A DNA stretch of 64,000 nucleotides. It comes from Cacajao melanocephalus. Taxonomy: Eukaryota > Chordata > Mammalia > Primates > Pitheciidae. Within the stretch, counting starts at the first letter, position 1; each line of letters starts with the position of its first letter. The position numbers and the translations under genes are program-made. Positions 11,301 through 24,465 of this stretch are shown here, piece by piece. The notes under the pieces were generated by a model. The model was not told the DNA's origin, made no database searches, and saw only the letters and a list, made by a program, of their open reading frames with translations. Where the stretch lies: contig CAUYLG010051940.1 in NCBI GenBank assembly GCA_963573385.1, forward strand, positions 62,001 to 126,000. The letters are read 5' to 3'.

Positions 11301-14184
11301 CCATTGGCTATAGGTGATTTCTATTTCACTCTATATTGAAACCTTGGCTTTCCACTATACAGTCTGAAATGCTTGGTCAGTGGTTTGTAGGAGAGACAAA
11401 TTATTCCCAGCATCTCTTCTATAGCCTCCATTTTTCTAAAAAATATATCTGAGAGATCAGGAAATCACAAGTGGGTTGGATTAGGAACTTTCTTTTCATA
11501 GAGCCCATGGCTTTGGACCTTGATACTAGGAAGTATTCCATTAGTATTGTTACTTAAAAAAATTAAAATAAACTCAATTTTAGATTTGTAGGTACATGTA
11601 TGTGTTTATTCCATGGGTATATTGCATACTGGTGGGGATTGGGATGTTACTTTTATTGAGAGAGTAAATGAAGGGTATGCCCAGTTACCTTGGAGAGAAT
11701 GAAAAAAAATTGTTCTAGAGAGACCAGCCCTATCAAAGAGGTTGGGTGAGTACTCTCTATATATTGAAGTAGACTGGGGAGTAGTTGATCTGGTGGTTAA
11801 GACTAGTGATAGGGTAGAGGTCAATGGGTACAGGAAGCAACAGTTAATATAAAGGCATCTAGTTGGGACAACTGTGTCACACAGAGAATGGTCAATATTT
11901 GTCTTTGGGCAGGCAGCAAATGGAGATCTATATGAAACTGTAGAACTGATCCCTGGATTTGGGGCAGGATCCAACTTTTGGGAAGAACTCTAGCAAGACA
12001 TATCCACATCCTCAGTGGGAATTTAGAGGGCTAGGATAAGAATTTTCTAGAACTCATTGTAGGGAAGAGGAACCTAGAGAGAAGCTCAGAAACCTTGGAA
12101 TGGAAAAAAGGCAATGAGAAAGTAGAGGAAAGCAGTTGAGTAATTAAACATTTAAGCTCACATTTCCTCTGTTTGGCCTTAGGGAGTGAGTTCTCAATGA
12201 AGTCGCTCATGCAGATATGCAGAGGTGGCAAAGGCAGGGTTGAGGGCTGTGGCTTGGTCTGCCCCTGTCACTCCAATGTAGATTATCCTCAACCATTGTG
12301 CATGAGCTCTGTCTGTTTTTCCCATGGTCTAGTGAGTCTAGCAATGTTTACTTTCTCTCCAGAGATTTTCAATTTGGACAGTTTTGTGATTCCGTGAAAA
12401 CCAATTCTTCATCAAATCTGGAGAAAACATTTTTTAAAACTGCTTTTATTGCAGAGGAAAAAATAGACAATAGGATTCCATATCATAAATACTTATTACT
12501 ACTATGGTAGAGTTATGGAAAGTGAAATGACCTTTTATGTATTTAAGTTTGCACTCATTGGGTTATCAGAGTATCAGCCAATGGATTTTGTTTTAGCAGT
12601 TCTCGTGTTAGCATCTATTATTTGCACTACTGCTATGTATAAATACCTGAATCATAAAAAGGTATTTAAAAAGTGTATTGTTTCCTTAAAACTCATTGAA
12701 AAACTCAGTCTTGGAGGTGGAAGTGATCTGGTCCTTTCTTGACTCACCTGTGCTCCTAGCAGATGAGCCTGCCCACCAGAGTGCTTTCTTTTGCTTGGTC
12801 TCAGTTCTGCTTTTGGGCAATTCCACAAGATCATGAGTAGGATCTTGGGTCAGCTTCATGCCCATCTTGCTGCTCTTTTCCCTGTTAACCAGGATCCGCA
12901 TATGTTGATCTGAGTGAAGCTTCACATGCCTAACAATGGCATGTCTTTATCACCACAATGATTCTATTTACATACCCAAGGTGGGAGCTCAGTAATTCCA
13001 TTCTATAGGATCTCAGCTAATTTAATTTGTGGGAGTGCTGCTTGCTGAGATGTAGTTAACTTTGGGTGGGTTTTTGAATCCTGACTCATATGTAATTCTG
13101 GGCCTTTCTGACCTGTCATCTGAGGTTCCTTCCTGGAATCTACGTTCTATTTATTGTTCTCTAGTTCTATGCAAATTATGGGTATGAAGCTTGATCTGTG
13201 CAACTTATTTTCTTCACCTGCTTTCTACTTTTGCATTCTATCATGATTGTCAGACCTCTCTTGTTCTATGAGGACTTTTAGGCCCTGATTCAGTCTTAGT
13301 GTACTCATTACTTCCAAATCATTTCCTAGCCTCTATACTGATGCTACTGTCTTGATTCCTTCATCCCTCCTGCCTTTCCGCTGGTTCTCCAGGCTCCTTA
13401 ACAACTCCATTTCAATATCTTGATAACCAATACCTTTTCAATACCTCTTCAACATCCAAGACTATCCTCATTCTTTCCTATCTCAGTCCGAGACTAAATG
13501 TCAATGCCAGAAGCTTCCACATTAAAATAAAAACAAGAACCAAACCAAACCGAACCATACATACTTAAGAAAAATTTAGTAGCACCATATCATCATTGGA
13601 TTAGTGAAAAAATAGGGTTGTATACCTAGATAGCCTTATATGCATTTATGTCAACAGTCTGAACAGGTTTATTTTGATAGATTGCTGTCTACCTTAAACG
13701 GAATATTTTCTGCAGAGTTCTATGCACAACAATGAAAAACTACCTTGAGTTGTATTCATAAATAATATTTGAAGTAGAAAAGAATTTGCCTTACCAGAAC
13801 CCTTCTTTACTTTGAAATGACTGATAAAATTTCCTTAAAATACTTCAATGATATGAAAAATATGCTAGGACATTTTATTATTTATTACATTCGATATAAC
13901 ATGAGCACAATACCTGTAACTGGTTTTCAGAGGATTTGAGTTTTGATCATTTATCTTTTGATTTATTGGTTGGAAACATTTCCCTCACTGAGAGTCTTCT
14001 TTCATAAATTGTGGGATATCACACAGTTAATAAAATAACTTGGAAAAAGAAAAGAGAATAATAATTCAAAAAATTCATTTGGTAACATAGTATTATCTGG
14101 ATTTTGTCTTCTGATGTAGGCTGTCTTAAGCCTATTGAGAGAGTCTTCTTTCAAAAATAGTTTTAATAAGAAGGAAAATCAACA
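11301..14184. other. Unclassified sequence
   Basis: Nearly 2.9 kb without a confident repeat. It contains a 122-codon minus-strand open frame at 11606-11974 and several shorter ones; none shows a recognisable domain, and this length is expected by chance. Two copies of GAGAGTCTTCTTTCA occur at 13990-14004 and about 14139-14153. Confidence 0.4.
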
Positions 14185-14671
14185 TAAACTTTATTTCTTA
14201 AATTGTTTTAAATTATTGAAGCATAATTTAAGGCTCAGCATCTGATCTGTCTTGGTTAATATACCATCTATCTGTGTTTTAAAAGAATGGTATTCTACTG
14301 TTGGAGTATTCTTTGAATGTCAAATTATAGTTATTTTTCTATATGATTACTAATTATTATGTCCTTGTTCTATTAATTATTGAGAGAGAAGTTTTTGAAA
14401 TCTTCAATTATAATTACAAATTTATTTGTACTCCATAAAATCTTTCAGTTTTTGATGTATTTTTAAGCTCTGTTTTTAGGTGCATTCACATTTAGGGTTT
14501 TTATGCCTTCTTAATGAATTCTTTTATCATTATGTTTCTTCATCCTTGATAATATATCTTGGTTTAAAGTCTACTTTATCTAGTATTAATATAACCACAT
14601 CAGCTTTATGATTAACATTTGCCTAGCACATATTTCTCCACGAACTTACTTTTAACATGTCTATATGTTTT

Positions 14672-14957
14672 GTTTTGTTTTGTTTTTTGAGACGGAGGCT
14701 TGCACTGTCACCAAGGCTGTAGTGCAGTGGTGCGATCTCAGCTCACTGCAATCTCTACCTCCTGGGTTCTGCCTCAGCCTCCTGAGTAGCTGGGACTACA
14801 GGTGTGCACCACCACGGCCAGCTAATTTTTTTGTATTTTTAGTAGAGATGGGGTTTCACCATGTTGGCCAGGATGTCTCCATCTCTGGACGTGGTGATCT
14901 GGCCACCTGGGCCTCCTAAAGTGTTGGAATTACAGGCGTGAGCCACCGCGACTGGCC
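14672..14957 (-). mobile_element. Alu SINE with exact 14-bp TSD
   Basis: An antisense Alu: a T-rich tail with GTTTT units, then GAGACGGAGGCTTGCACTGT and ending GTGAGCCACCGCGACTGGCC. The flanks TGTCTATATGTTTT at 14658-14671 and 14958-14971 are identical, which fixes the insertion edges. The host is the antisense L1M around it. It is shorter than a full Alu through small deletions. AluS-like (GTTGGCCAGGATG). Confidence 0.96.
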
Positions 14958-14993
14958 TGTCTATATGTTTTTAATACGTCTTTATGTTTTAGG

Positions 14994-15074
14994 CCACCTG
15001 CCTGCCTGCCTGCCTGCTTTCCTCCCTCCTTCCCTCCCTCCCTCTATCCCTTCCTCCTTCCCTCCTTCCTTCTG
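14994..15074. repeat. (CCTG)n/(CCTT)n pyrimidine-rich low-complexity tract
   Basis: CCTG repeats at the left pass into CCTT/CCCT repeats, giving about 80 nearly pure pyrimidine bases. It sits inside the antisense L1M. A tract like this can adopt triplex structure; length variation is likely. Confidence 0.9.
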
Positions 15075-15189
15075 ACAGCATATAGTTGGGTCTTATATTT
15101 TATACAGTCTGACATGTCTGCCTTTTAATTGGGATATTTGGACTATTTATATTTAAGGAAAACATTTATTTAAGATTGGAGGATTGTAG

Positions 15190-15459
15190 TTTCTTCTTCC
15201 TCAAATGTTTGATATATTTACCAGTGAATTTCAGTTTCATTGATTTTTCTCTGTTGTTTGTCCACTTTATATTTCATTGATTCCCACATTTAGTTTTTTA
15301 TTTTCTCCTTTCTACTTACTTTGGGTTTATTTTGCTCTTATTTTACTAGCTTCTTAAAATGAACCTGAGATTATTAATTTTAACTTTGCTTTTTCTCTAA
15401 GCATCTCAAGATATATTTTTTCCTTTAAGGATTGCTTTAGTTGTAACACGCAAAGTTTA
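15190..15459 (-). mobile_element. L1M ORF2 fragment, left half of a split element
   Basis: Reversed L1 ORF2 text (ACTTTGGGTTTATTTTGCTC at 15319, CTCTAAGCATCTCAAG near 15396, GGATTGCTTTAGTTG at 15429) stops at the L1MA insertion. It continues on the far side at 17275. The continuity across the insert was judged by reading, not alignment. Confidence 0.75.
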
Positions 15460-17260
<1,801 letters not shown>

Positions 17261-17274
17261 ACCCACGAAGTTTA

Positions 17275-17735
17275 ATATGTTGTATTTCCATTATCATTCA
17301 GGTACAAATATTTCTATTTTCTTTTGTAATGTTTTCCTTTTACTCATCTTTTACTTAGAATTATATTGTTTACTTTTCAAATATTTGGGTATATTCCAGA
17401 TATAATTTTGTTATTGATTTATAATATAATTCTGTTTTAGTTAGAAAATGTGTTCTCTATGGTTTCAATCATTTGAAATTTAAGTATGTTTTCTGACCCA
17501 ACATCTGGTCTACCTTGTGCACTTCAGAATAAGGCAATTGCTTTGAGTAGTGGTCTATAAAATTTCAATTAATTTCATTTAGTATTTAAAAATTGTTTAA
17601 TAGTGTATTTCAAATTAAGATCTTTTGATTTTTTAAAACATTATGAAATGCCTCTCTCTCTTTTTTTTAAACTATTAATTCCTTTTCCTGAAGCATCTTT
17701 TGTCTAATTTTTAAATATAATCAGTCTGTTTATAA
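17275..17735 (-). mobile_element. L1M ORF2 fragment, right half of a split element
   Basis: The antisense L1 resumes with GTATTTCCATTATCATTCAG (17283), AATATTTGGGTATATTCCAG (17380) and GTTCTCTATGGTTTCAATCA (17452). It then appears to lose a block before a segment near 17640-17735. Together with 15190-15459 it forms one older L1 interrupted by the L1MA. Confidence 0.7.
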
Positions 17736-17764
17736 AAAGATGTCCATCTGCAAGTTAGAAGGAA

Positions 17765-17903
17765 AGCCTTCTCCAGAGTCTGAGCTTGTTGGCACCATTT
17801 CCTTAGACTTTCCAGCCTCCAGAATTGTGAGAAATAAATGTCTGTTATCTTAGCTACCCAGTGGATGGTATCTGTAATAGCAGCCTAAGTGACTAAGACA
17901 TAC
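17765..17903 (+). mobile_element. MLT1-type LTR, 3' fragment
   Basis: Only the terminal part of a MaLR LTR is present: CCAGCCTCCAGAATTGTGAG (17812) with AATAAA just after it, and TAATAGCAGCCTAAGTGACT (17875) running to the usual AAGACA end. The left two thirds are missing. Confidence 0.75.
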
Positions 17904-17928
17904 CTCCTGTGTATGATGTAAGACTCTT

Positions 17929-18308
17929 TGATATGGTTTGGCTGTGTCGCAACCCAAATCTCCTCTTGAACTGTGGTTCCGATAATCTTGTGTTGTGAGA
18001 GGGACCCAGTGGGAGGTAATTGAATCATGAGTGGTTACCTCCATGCTGTTCTTGTGATAGTGAGTTCCCATGAGATCTGATAGTTTTATAAGGGGCATCG
18101 CTCCACCCCTACCCCCGCCTTTGCTCTGCACTTCTCCTTGCTGCCACCATAGGATGAAGGACATGCTTGCTTCCCCTTCTGCCATGATTGTGAGTTTCTT
18201 GAAGCCTCACCAGCCATGCTGAACCATGAGTCAATTAAACTTCTTTACTTTATAAATTACCCAGTCTTGGGTATATCTTTATTAGCAGCATGACAACAGA
18301 CTAATGCA
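17929..18308 (+). mobile_element. MST (MaLR) 5' LTR
   Basis: The LTR begins TGATATGGTTTGGCTGTGTC and ends at GACTAATGCA, with the MST-type blocks CTTGTGATAGTGAGTTCCCA (18051) and ATGAGTCAATTAAACTTC (18226). It is about 380 bp. It is followed at once by GTGAATTGGTACC-type internal text, so it is the 5' LTR of a complete element rather than a solo LTR. Relative to the 3' LTR it keeps the AGGTAATTGAATCATGAGT block (18016). Confidence 0.9.
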
Positions 18309-19342
18309 GTGAATTGGTACCACAGAGAATGGGTAGCTGCTGCAAAGATACCTGAAAATGTGGAAGCAACTTTGGAACTGGATAACAGGCAGAGATTGGA
18401 ACAGTGTGTGAGGCTCAGAAGACAGGAAGGTGTGGGAAAGTTTGTAACTTCCTAGAGACTTGTTGAATGGCTTTGACCAAAATGCTGATGATGCTACCGA
18501 CAATGAAGTTCAGGCTGAGATGGTCTGAGATGGAGTTGAGAAACTTCTTGGGAACTGGAGTAAAGGTCACTCTTGCTATGCAAAGAGACTCGTGGCATTT
18601 TGCCCCTGCCTTAGAAATCTGTGGAATTTTGAACTAGAGAGAGATTATTTAGGGTATATGGTGGAAGAAATTTCTAAGTGGCAAAGCATCAAAAGGAAGC
18701 AGAGCATAAAAGTTTGAAAACTTGCAATCTGATGATTCGGTAGAAGAGGAGAACCATTTTCTGGGGAGAAATTCAAGCTTGCAGCAGAAATTTTCATAAG
18801 TAACAAGGAGCTGAATGCTAATCACTAAGACAATGGAGAAAATGTCTGCAGGGTATGTCAGAGACCTTTGCAGTAGCCCCTCCCATCACAGGCCTGGAAG
18901 CTTAAAAGGGAAAAATGGTTTCCTGGGCCGGGTCCAGGCCCCCGCTCCTTGGTGCGCTGCATCCCAGAAGTTCCAGCTGTGGCTAAAGGGGCCATGGTAC
19001 AGCTTGGTCCATGGCTTCAGAGGGTACGAGCCCCAAGTCTTGGCAGCTTCCACATGATGTTGAGCCTGTGGATGCACAGAAATCAAGAATTGAAGTTTGG
19101 GAACCTCTGCCTAGATTTCAGAGAATGTATAGAAACACCTGGATGTCCAGGGAGACATTTACTTCAAGGGTGGAGCTCTCATGGAGAACCTCTGCTAGGG
19201 CAGAGTAGAAGGAAAAAATGGGGCTGGACTTGGACTTTTGAGTTAATCCTGGAATGAGTTAAGACTTTGGGGGACTTTTGGGAAGGCATGATTGTGTTTT
19301 GAAATGTGAGGACATGAGATTTCGGAGGGGCCAGGGGTGTAA
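18309..19342 (+). mobile_element. MST internal region (non-autonomous retrovirus-like)
   Basis: About 1.03 kb between the two LTRs. It starts with the MaLR leader-like AATTGGTACCACAGAGAATG and ends in a purine-rich tract GGAGGGGCCAGGGGTG (19325-19340) just before the 3' LTR, as expected for minus-to-plus priming. Only decayed short frames remain; one starting at 18815 is recognisably related to a frame in the THE1 internal region at 58782 (minus). No enzyme domain is seen, as usual for MaLR. Confidence 0.85.
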
Positions 19343-19700
19343 TGATATGGTTTGGCCGTGTCCCTACCTAAATCTCATCTTGAACTATAGTTTCCATAAT
19401 CCCTTCATGTTGTGGGAGGGACCTGGTGGGACGGTTACCTCCATGCTGTTCTTGTGATAGTGAGTGAGTTCTTATGAGATCTGATGGTTTTGTAAGGAGT
19501 TTCCCCTCCCCTTTGCTCTGCACTTCTCCGTGCTACCACCATATGAAGAAGGACATGTTTGCTTCCCCTTCTGCCATGATTGTAAGATTCCTGAGGCCTC
19601 ACCAGCCCTGCAGAATTGTGAGTCAATTAAACTTCTTTCCTTTATGAATTACCCGGTCTCAGATATGTCATTATTAGCAGCATGAGAATGGACTAATATA
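19343..19700 (+). mobile_element. MST (MaLR) 3' LTR
   Basis: It begins TGATATGGTTTGGCCGTGTC and ends GAATGGACTAATATA, about 358 bp. Compared with the 5' LTR it lacks roughly 19 bp around the AATTGAATCATG block and differs in the T/C-rich part near 19497-19515. The candidate 5-bp flanks CTCTT (17924-17928) and TCCTT (19701-19705) agree at only three of five positions. Confidence 0.9.
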
Positions 19701-19914
19701 TCCTTACACCACAGTGATTCCATTTACTACTTTCCTGTACTTTCTCTTGTAGTTGTCACATATTTACTTCTACATATGTTTAAAATCCACAATTCACTGC
19801 CATTATTTTTGCTTTAAACAGTCTTTCAAACAAATTTTAAAAATGAGAAAAGATTTTAAAAATGTTTTCTCACATATTTACCATTTTCAGTCCTCTTTTT
19901 TCTGCATATTATAT
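19701..19914. other. Unclassified AT-rich spacer
   Basis: Between the MST 3' LTR and the next hAT fossil. I see nothing recognisable here. Confidence 0.4.
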
Positions 19915-20259
19915 TTTTTTGTTTTTGTAAAATACCAGTTAGTAAGTATTTTTGGCTTTGTGGTCAATAAAGTCTGTGTCATAATGACTCATCTATGCTT
20001 ATGTAGAGTACAATAAGCCGTAGACAATTTATTGACTATTGAGCATGGCTAAGTTCCAATAAAACTTTATTTGTAAATACTAAACTTAAAATTTTATATA
20101 TTTTCACTAAACTTTGAAATTTACATAATTATCAAAATATTATTATTTTGATTTTTCTAATTATTTCAGTATGTCAAAACCATCTTACCTTATGGACCAG
20201 GTAGAAACAACAGGTAGATGGCTGGATTTGGCTTATAGTTTATAATTTGCTGACCTCTG
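19915..20259 (+). mobile_element. hAT-type transposon fossil, second copy of the 9972 family
   Basis: Shared text with the element at 9972 includes CAGTTAGTAAGTATTTTTGGC (19936), the GTTCCAATAAAACTTTATTT block (20053) and the terminus TAATTTGCTGACCTCTG (20243). The left terminus is eroded. The right flank CTATAGAT resembles a hAT target. Both copies carry the long AT-rich middle part. Confidence 0.75.
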
Positions 20260-20289
20260 CTATAGATCCATGTTTACATCTGGTTTTAT

Positions 20290-20755
20290 TAAGCCTCAAC
20301 TTAAAGGCTATCCTGTAATATTTCTTGTAATGCGGATCTACTAATGACAGTTTTTTTTGTTATTATTTGTCTGAAAACCGACTTATTTATCCCTCACTTT
20401 TGAACAATATTTTCATGGGATATAGGATTCTAGATTGACAAGTTTTGTTTTTCAGCACTTTAAAGAAGTTGCTCTGTTGTTTTCTGGTTAGTCATATCTC
20501 TATGCTCTGTTTCCTCTGCCACAAAGTGAAGTTTTTGGTTTCTACAGCTGCATCTTGGAAAGGTGGAATACTTTTTGCAAATGCAAAAATCACCTCATAT
20601 GTTTCTCTTCTCTGATGAGCAGCCTACATTGCCTATTGTCTGGTATCTAAAAACAGTTACTTTACATAGTTTGTTTAGTTATCTATTTTTACCATGAGAA
20701 TACATCCTATATCTGTGATTTTTGTCATGGACAGATCCAGAAATCCTTTATATAT
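20290..20755 (-). mobile_element. L1M fragment, antisense
   Basis: The plus strand reads as reversed L1 text: TATTTCTTGTAATGCGGATC (20319), GGATATAGGATTCTAGATTG (20418) and TTCAGCACTTTAAAGAAGTT (20451). It may be the upstream part of the older L1 that ends at 17735, separated by the later LTR insertions; the join is inferred. Similarity fades after about 20650. Confidence 0.65.
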
Positions 20756-20944
20756 GTTTAATATATAAGTGGTGATTAGCTTACGTTTTATTTATAAAAA
20801 GTCATATTTGAATCTTGAGAAATGTTTAATGTTTAAATTTCACTTTGTCTTTTCAAAACCTTTAACAATGTGAGTCCTAGACCATTGGATTATGAGGCTA
20901 CAGCAAAGGGTTGCCTTAGGCCATGAAACTGGAGTGTTATAACA

Positions 20945-21040
20945 TCAACCAATCAACATTTATTGAGCTTCATCTATGTACCAGATGCTGATAGATCTCA
21001 GAATTGTTGCTCTTGCAAGCTCAGTATTATATAATAAGTC
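20945..21040 (-). mobile_element. L2 3'-end fragment
   Basis: CCAATCAACATTTATTGAGC (20949) and CTATGTACCAGATGCTGATA (20973) match the reverse complement of the L2 3' end, in the expected order. Confidence 0.7.
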
Positions 21041-21159
21041 TTGATATCATAATATTACTTTTTGAAGATAAGTTGAATAATGTCACAGAAACAAGATTCT
21101 ATAATTCTAAAGCATTGGGAGCTGAGCTCTCTGCAAAAAATGAATTTTCTCTAAAATAA

Positions 21160-21300
21160 TTACTGAGAACTGAATTTTAGTCCTAACTCTGTTGGACATT
21201 ATGCAGTTCACATAATCTTTCTAAGCCTTACTTTCCTTTTCCATAGAATGAAGCTGTTATGCTCAAAGATCTTTAAAGTTCCCTTTCATATCTAAAATTT
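21160..21300 (+). mobile_element. MIR SINE remnant
   Basis: The stretch CACATAATCTTTCTAAGCCT (21210), TACTTTCCTTTTCCATAGAA (21230) and the following tail keep the MIR order in sense orientation. Confidence 0.6.
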
Positions 21301-23068
21301 GTGATTTTCTGTATGTCCTTGTATATCTTGTGTACATTCTTCTGCCTTACTCAATTAGGACATAAATAGAAAAGCGTAATGTTTTTGAGATTCTGCATTC
21401 TGAAGGTGGTCTTGATTATTTAAAATATGAAATGTTAGAGTGCACGTAAGTTGCAAAAAAAATGATTTTCTAAACGTAATAGCTAGTTACCTTACATGTG
21501 TGCTTTTATGTGTCTTCTGAGTCATATCCACTCTCAGTAGCTGCTGACGAAACAAGATTTTACTGCTGAAAGAGCAGCAGATCTAATATTGCTGCAAAAG
21601 AGCAGGCTGAATTTTATTTTGCCTTGGGTCATCAATAAAATTCTAGTCATGCCCTGATCCTACACTCTTTATTGTTCCCCATGACACATCATAGGTAAAA
21701 GAAAGGTTTGCTTTTGCAGGAATTGCAAAACTTTAAATGAAGAACTGGAAAACACCTAATAGGTCATACATAAATCTTAGAGAGATTGGAAAACATTCTC
21801 CCAGACTTAGCAACACATGCAGATGGGTATCTTTTTCGGGTAATGCTGACAGCTGTAACGTATAGACCTACATATAAAACGGCTTGCAGTAATAGGAATT
21901 TGTTTCTTTTGCATTTAGCCATCTCTGGCAGGTGAGCATGTCAGCAGTGAGGTTTCCTTCTTGTGGTCATTTAGGAATGCATGTTGATGGAGGCTCTGCC
22001 ATTGTTCAGGGCCTTTAGCAGATCAGGACTGTGCCAGTATAACACCTCGTTTCCATAGCTGCTGCAGTCATCTCCATCCCACTGAATTAGAAGGAGAAAA
22101 GAGTGTGGAGAGATCTTTGAGATATTTTTATGGGCTAGTCTTCACTCCTATTGACTTTATCTATCTGATGGGGAAATGGAGAAATTTTAGAATAAAGAAA
22201 AGAAGCCAAGTCTGTATAACTCCAGAACTCACGTTCTTAACTACTTTCTTACATTTTTTGTGTGTGTGATCTTGAAGTATTTGTCCAACTCTGGAACTCT
22301 ACAAAATAATCTCTTATTATAACTCAATCTTGAAATGAACTTATACTGATGGAGAGCAATAAAATTTTATTTGTATGTTCCCTATCATTTTCCTGATTTT
22401 TCCACAGAGACCCCATTTCTCTCTTTCTACTCAGCTCTAGATACTGGATGTGAGAGAACATAGTTCTTCATTTTGCTGACTTGGAGATCTATACTTGCTC
22501 TGGGAAATGAAAGGAACACACAGCTGGACATGCAATCCAAAATCAGGAGCTGTTTCTGTCTTGGGGCTGCAAAGTTCATATATGTCAAGGAAGATGGCTT
22601 TTAAAACTCACTAAGTTAATCCATAGCCGTTTTATATGAAAGGGGTCTTTCACTTTGTTTTCTTCTGGATCAAAGAAGCTGAAAATATTTCTTTATTTAC
22701 AATAGTATTTACTAGCTAGTAACCTGAAGTTTTATATAAAAATTCACTTTGCACAGGTGTCTGCTTTGAGGTAAAAAAAAAAAAACTCAATAATTGTTAG
22801 TGTTCAATTCTTAAGTCCCCAGATGTATTTCTGTATTTTTCAATGCATGCAACTCAATTTCCAGATGTGCCCCTTGAGGCTCTTCTGCTTTTCGTTTATT
22901 TTTCTGGGCAGCCGTCTCATAATCCTAATCAACAGGACACATAATTTCAACTGTCGAGAGACTATACTACATTTATATGGTATTGCTAAGATGAAAGACA
23001 CTTTCTGTCTGCCATAAAATTGAGGCAGACTTGCCAAGTGTCTTGCTGCTTTTAAAAACATATTCATC
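21301..23068. other. Unclassified sequence
   Basis: About 1.8 kb with no confident gene or repeat. A 12-A run lies near 22776-22788. The part at 21890-22080 is less AT-rich and might be an old repeat, but I could not name it. Confidence 0.4.
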
Positions 23069-23496
23069 TGATATTGTTTGGATATTTGTCTCCTCAAAAT
23101 ATCATGTTGAAATTTGACCCCCAGTGTTGGAGGTTGGGGGTCGAATGGAAGGTGTTTTGGTCATGGGGGTTGGATCCCTCATCAATGTCTTGGTGCCATC
23201 CTCGTGGTAATGAGTAAGTTCTTCCTATATTAGTTCCTTAGAAAAATGATTATTAAAAAGAGTCTAGACCTACCCCCACCTCCAACTTCTTCTCTCTCAT
23301 CGTGTGACCTCTGAACATGCCAGCTCCCCTTTGCCTTCTACCAGGAATGGAAGCAGCCTGAAATCCTTCCCAGAAGCAGTTGCTGGTACTATGCTTCTTT
23401 CCCAGCCTGAAGAACTGTGAGCCAAATAAACCCCTTTTCTCTATAAATTACCGAGCCTCAGATATTTCTTTATAACAACATAAATAGACTAAGACA
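23069..23496 (+). mobile_element. MSTD/MLT1A-like MaLR LTR
   Basis: Sense LTR from TGATATTGTTTGGATATTTG to ACTAAGACA, with CCCCAGTGTTGGAGGTTGGG (23119), CCTCGTGGTAATGAGTAAGT (23201) and CTGTGAGCCAAATAAACCCC (23415), the last including an AATAAA signal. About 428 bp. A short stub of internal sequence (GAAAACTGTTACTAAAGAGT) follows to 23526, where an Alu starts. Confidence 0.88.
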
Positions 23497-23526
23497 GAAA
23501 ACTGTTACTAAAGAGTAGAGTGTGGA

Positions 23527-23820
23527 TATAATCCCAGCTCTTTGGGAGGCCAAGGCAACTGAATTGCTTGAGCCCAGGAGTTCAAGATCAGCCTGGGCAA
23601 CGTGGTGAAACCCTATCCCCACTAAAAGTACAAAAATTAGCTGGGCATGGTGGTGCATGTACGTGTAGTCCCATCTGCTGAGAAGGCTGAGGTGAGAGGA
23701 TTGCTAGAGCCTAGAAGGTCAAGCCTGTAGTGAGCCATGATTGCACCACTGCACTCCAGCCTGGGCAACAGAGCAAGACTCTGCCTCAAAACAAACAAAC
23801 AAAACAACAACAACAACAAT
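23527..23820 (+). mobile_element. AluJ-type SINE, slightly 5'-truncated
   Basis: Sense Alu beginning at ATAATCCCAGCTCTTTGGGA, so roughly the first 20 bases are missing. CTTGAGCCCAGGAGTTCAAG (23568) with AGCCTGGGCAACGTGG (23590) is J-type. The A-rich tail contains CAAA and CAA repeats to 23820. Confidence 0.93.
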
Positions 23821-23837
23821 AGAAACCTTGTTCTGTT

Positions 23838-23951
23838 TGTGATGAATCATACTTATTCATTTATATATGTTGAACCAACCTTGCATCCCAGGGATAAGCC
23901 TACTTGATTGTGGTGGATAAGCTTTTTAATGTGCTGCTACATTTTGTTTGT
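23838..23951 (-). mobile_element. Inverted 5' segment of an L1 insertion
   Basis: Reversed L1 ORF2 reverse-transcriptase text: TATGTTGAACCAACCTTGCA (23866) and TGATTGTGGTGGATAAGCTT (23906). It abuts sense L1 text at about 23952. The segment derives from upstream of the adjoining 3' part, the arrangement known as a 5' inversion, explained by twin priming. Confidence 0.85.
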
Positions 23952-24465
23952 AAGAAACAAATACTATTTGATGCAGCAATCCCATTATTGGGTATTACTC
24001 AAAGGAATATAAATTGTTCCATTATAGAGACACATGCACACATATATTCATTGCAGCACTGTAAACAATAGCAAAGACATGGCATCAACCTAAGTGCCTA
24101 TTAATGATAGACTGGATAAAGAAAATGTGGTACATATATCCCATGGAATACTATGCACCCATAAAAAAGAACTAGATCATATTCTTTGTAGGGACATGGA
24201 TGGAGCTGGAAGCAAACTAATGCAGGAACAGAAAACCAAATACTGCATGTTCTCACTTAGAAGTGAGAGCTAAATAGAGGGGAACAATAGACATTGGGGC
24301 CTGTTGGAGAATGAAGGGTGGGAGAATGGAGAGGATCAGGAAAAATAACTAGTGGGTACTAGGCTTAATACCTGGGTGATGAAATAATCTGTACAACAAA
24401 TCCCCATGATGCAAGTTTACCTGTGTAACAAATTTGCACATATACCCCTGAACTTAAAAGTTAAA
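23952..24465 (+). mobile_element. L1PB/L1PA-type 3' end, sense part of the 5'-inverted L1
   Basis: Sense text from the end of ORF2 (GCAGCAATCCCATTATTGGG near 23973, GGAATACTATGCACCCATAA at 24145) through the 3' UTR (GGGCCTGTTGGAGAATGAAG at 24297) to ATACCCCTGAACTTAAAAG (24442) and a short A-tail. All frames are interrupted. Confidence 0.9.

Larger units (their letters stand above)
14185..15185 (-). mobile_element. L1M ORF2 fragment, antisense, split by an Alu
   Basis: The plus strand reads as reversed L1 ORF2 from the endonuclease to early reverse-transcriptase side: CTATTAATTATTGAGAGAGA (14371), TTAAAGTCTACTTTATCTAG (14564), then, after the Alu and a CT-rich insert, GACAGCATATAGTTGGGTCT (15075) and TGCCTTTTAATTGGGATATT (15119). 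All frames are broken. Confidence 0.8.

Noticed and set aside
11606..11974. 122-codon minus-strand open frame
   Set aside because: No recognisable domain, signal peptide or codon pattern. In 64 kb of six-frame AT-rich sequence several frames of this length are expected by chance.
13990..14153. 15-bp exact direct repeat GAGAGTCTTCTTTCA about 150 bp apart
   Set aside because: Flanks do not match and the intervening sequence is not an insertion; likely chance in AT/T-rich DNA.
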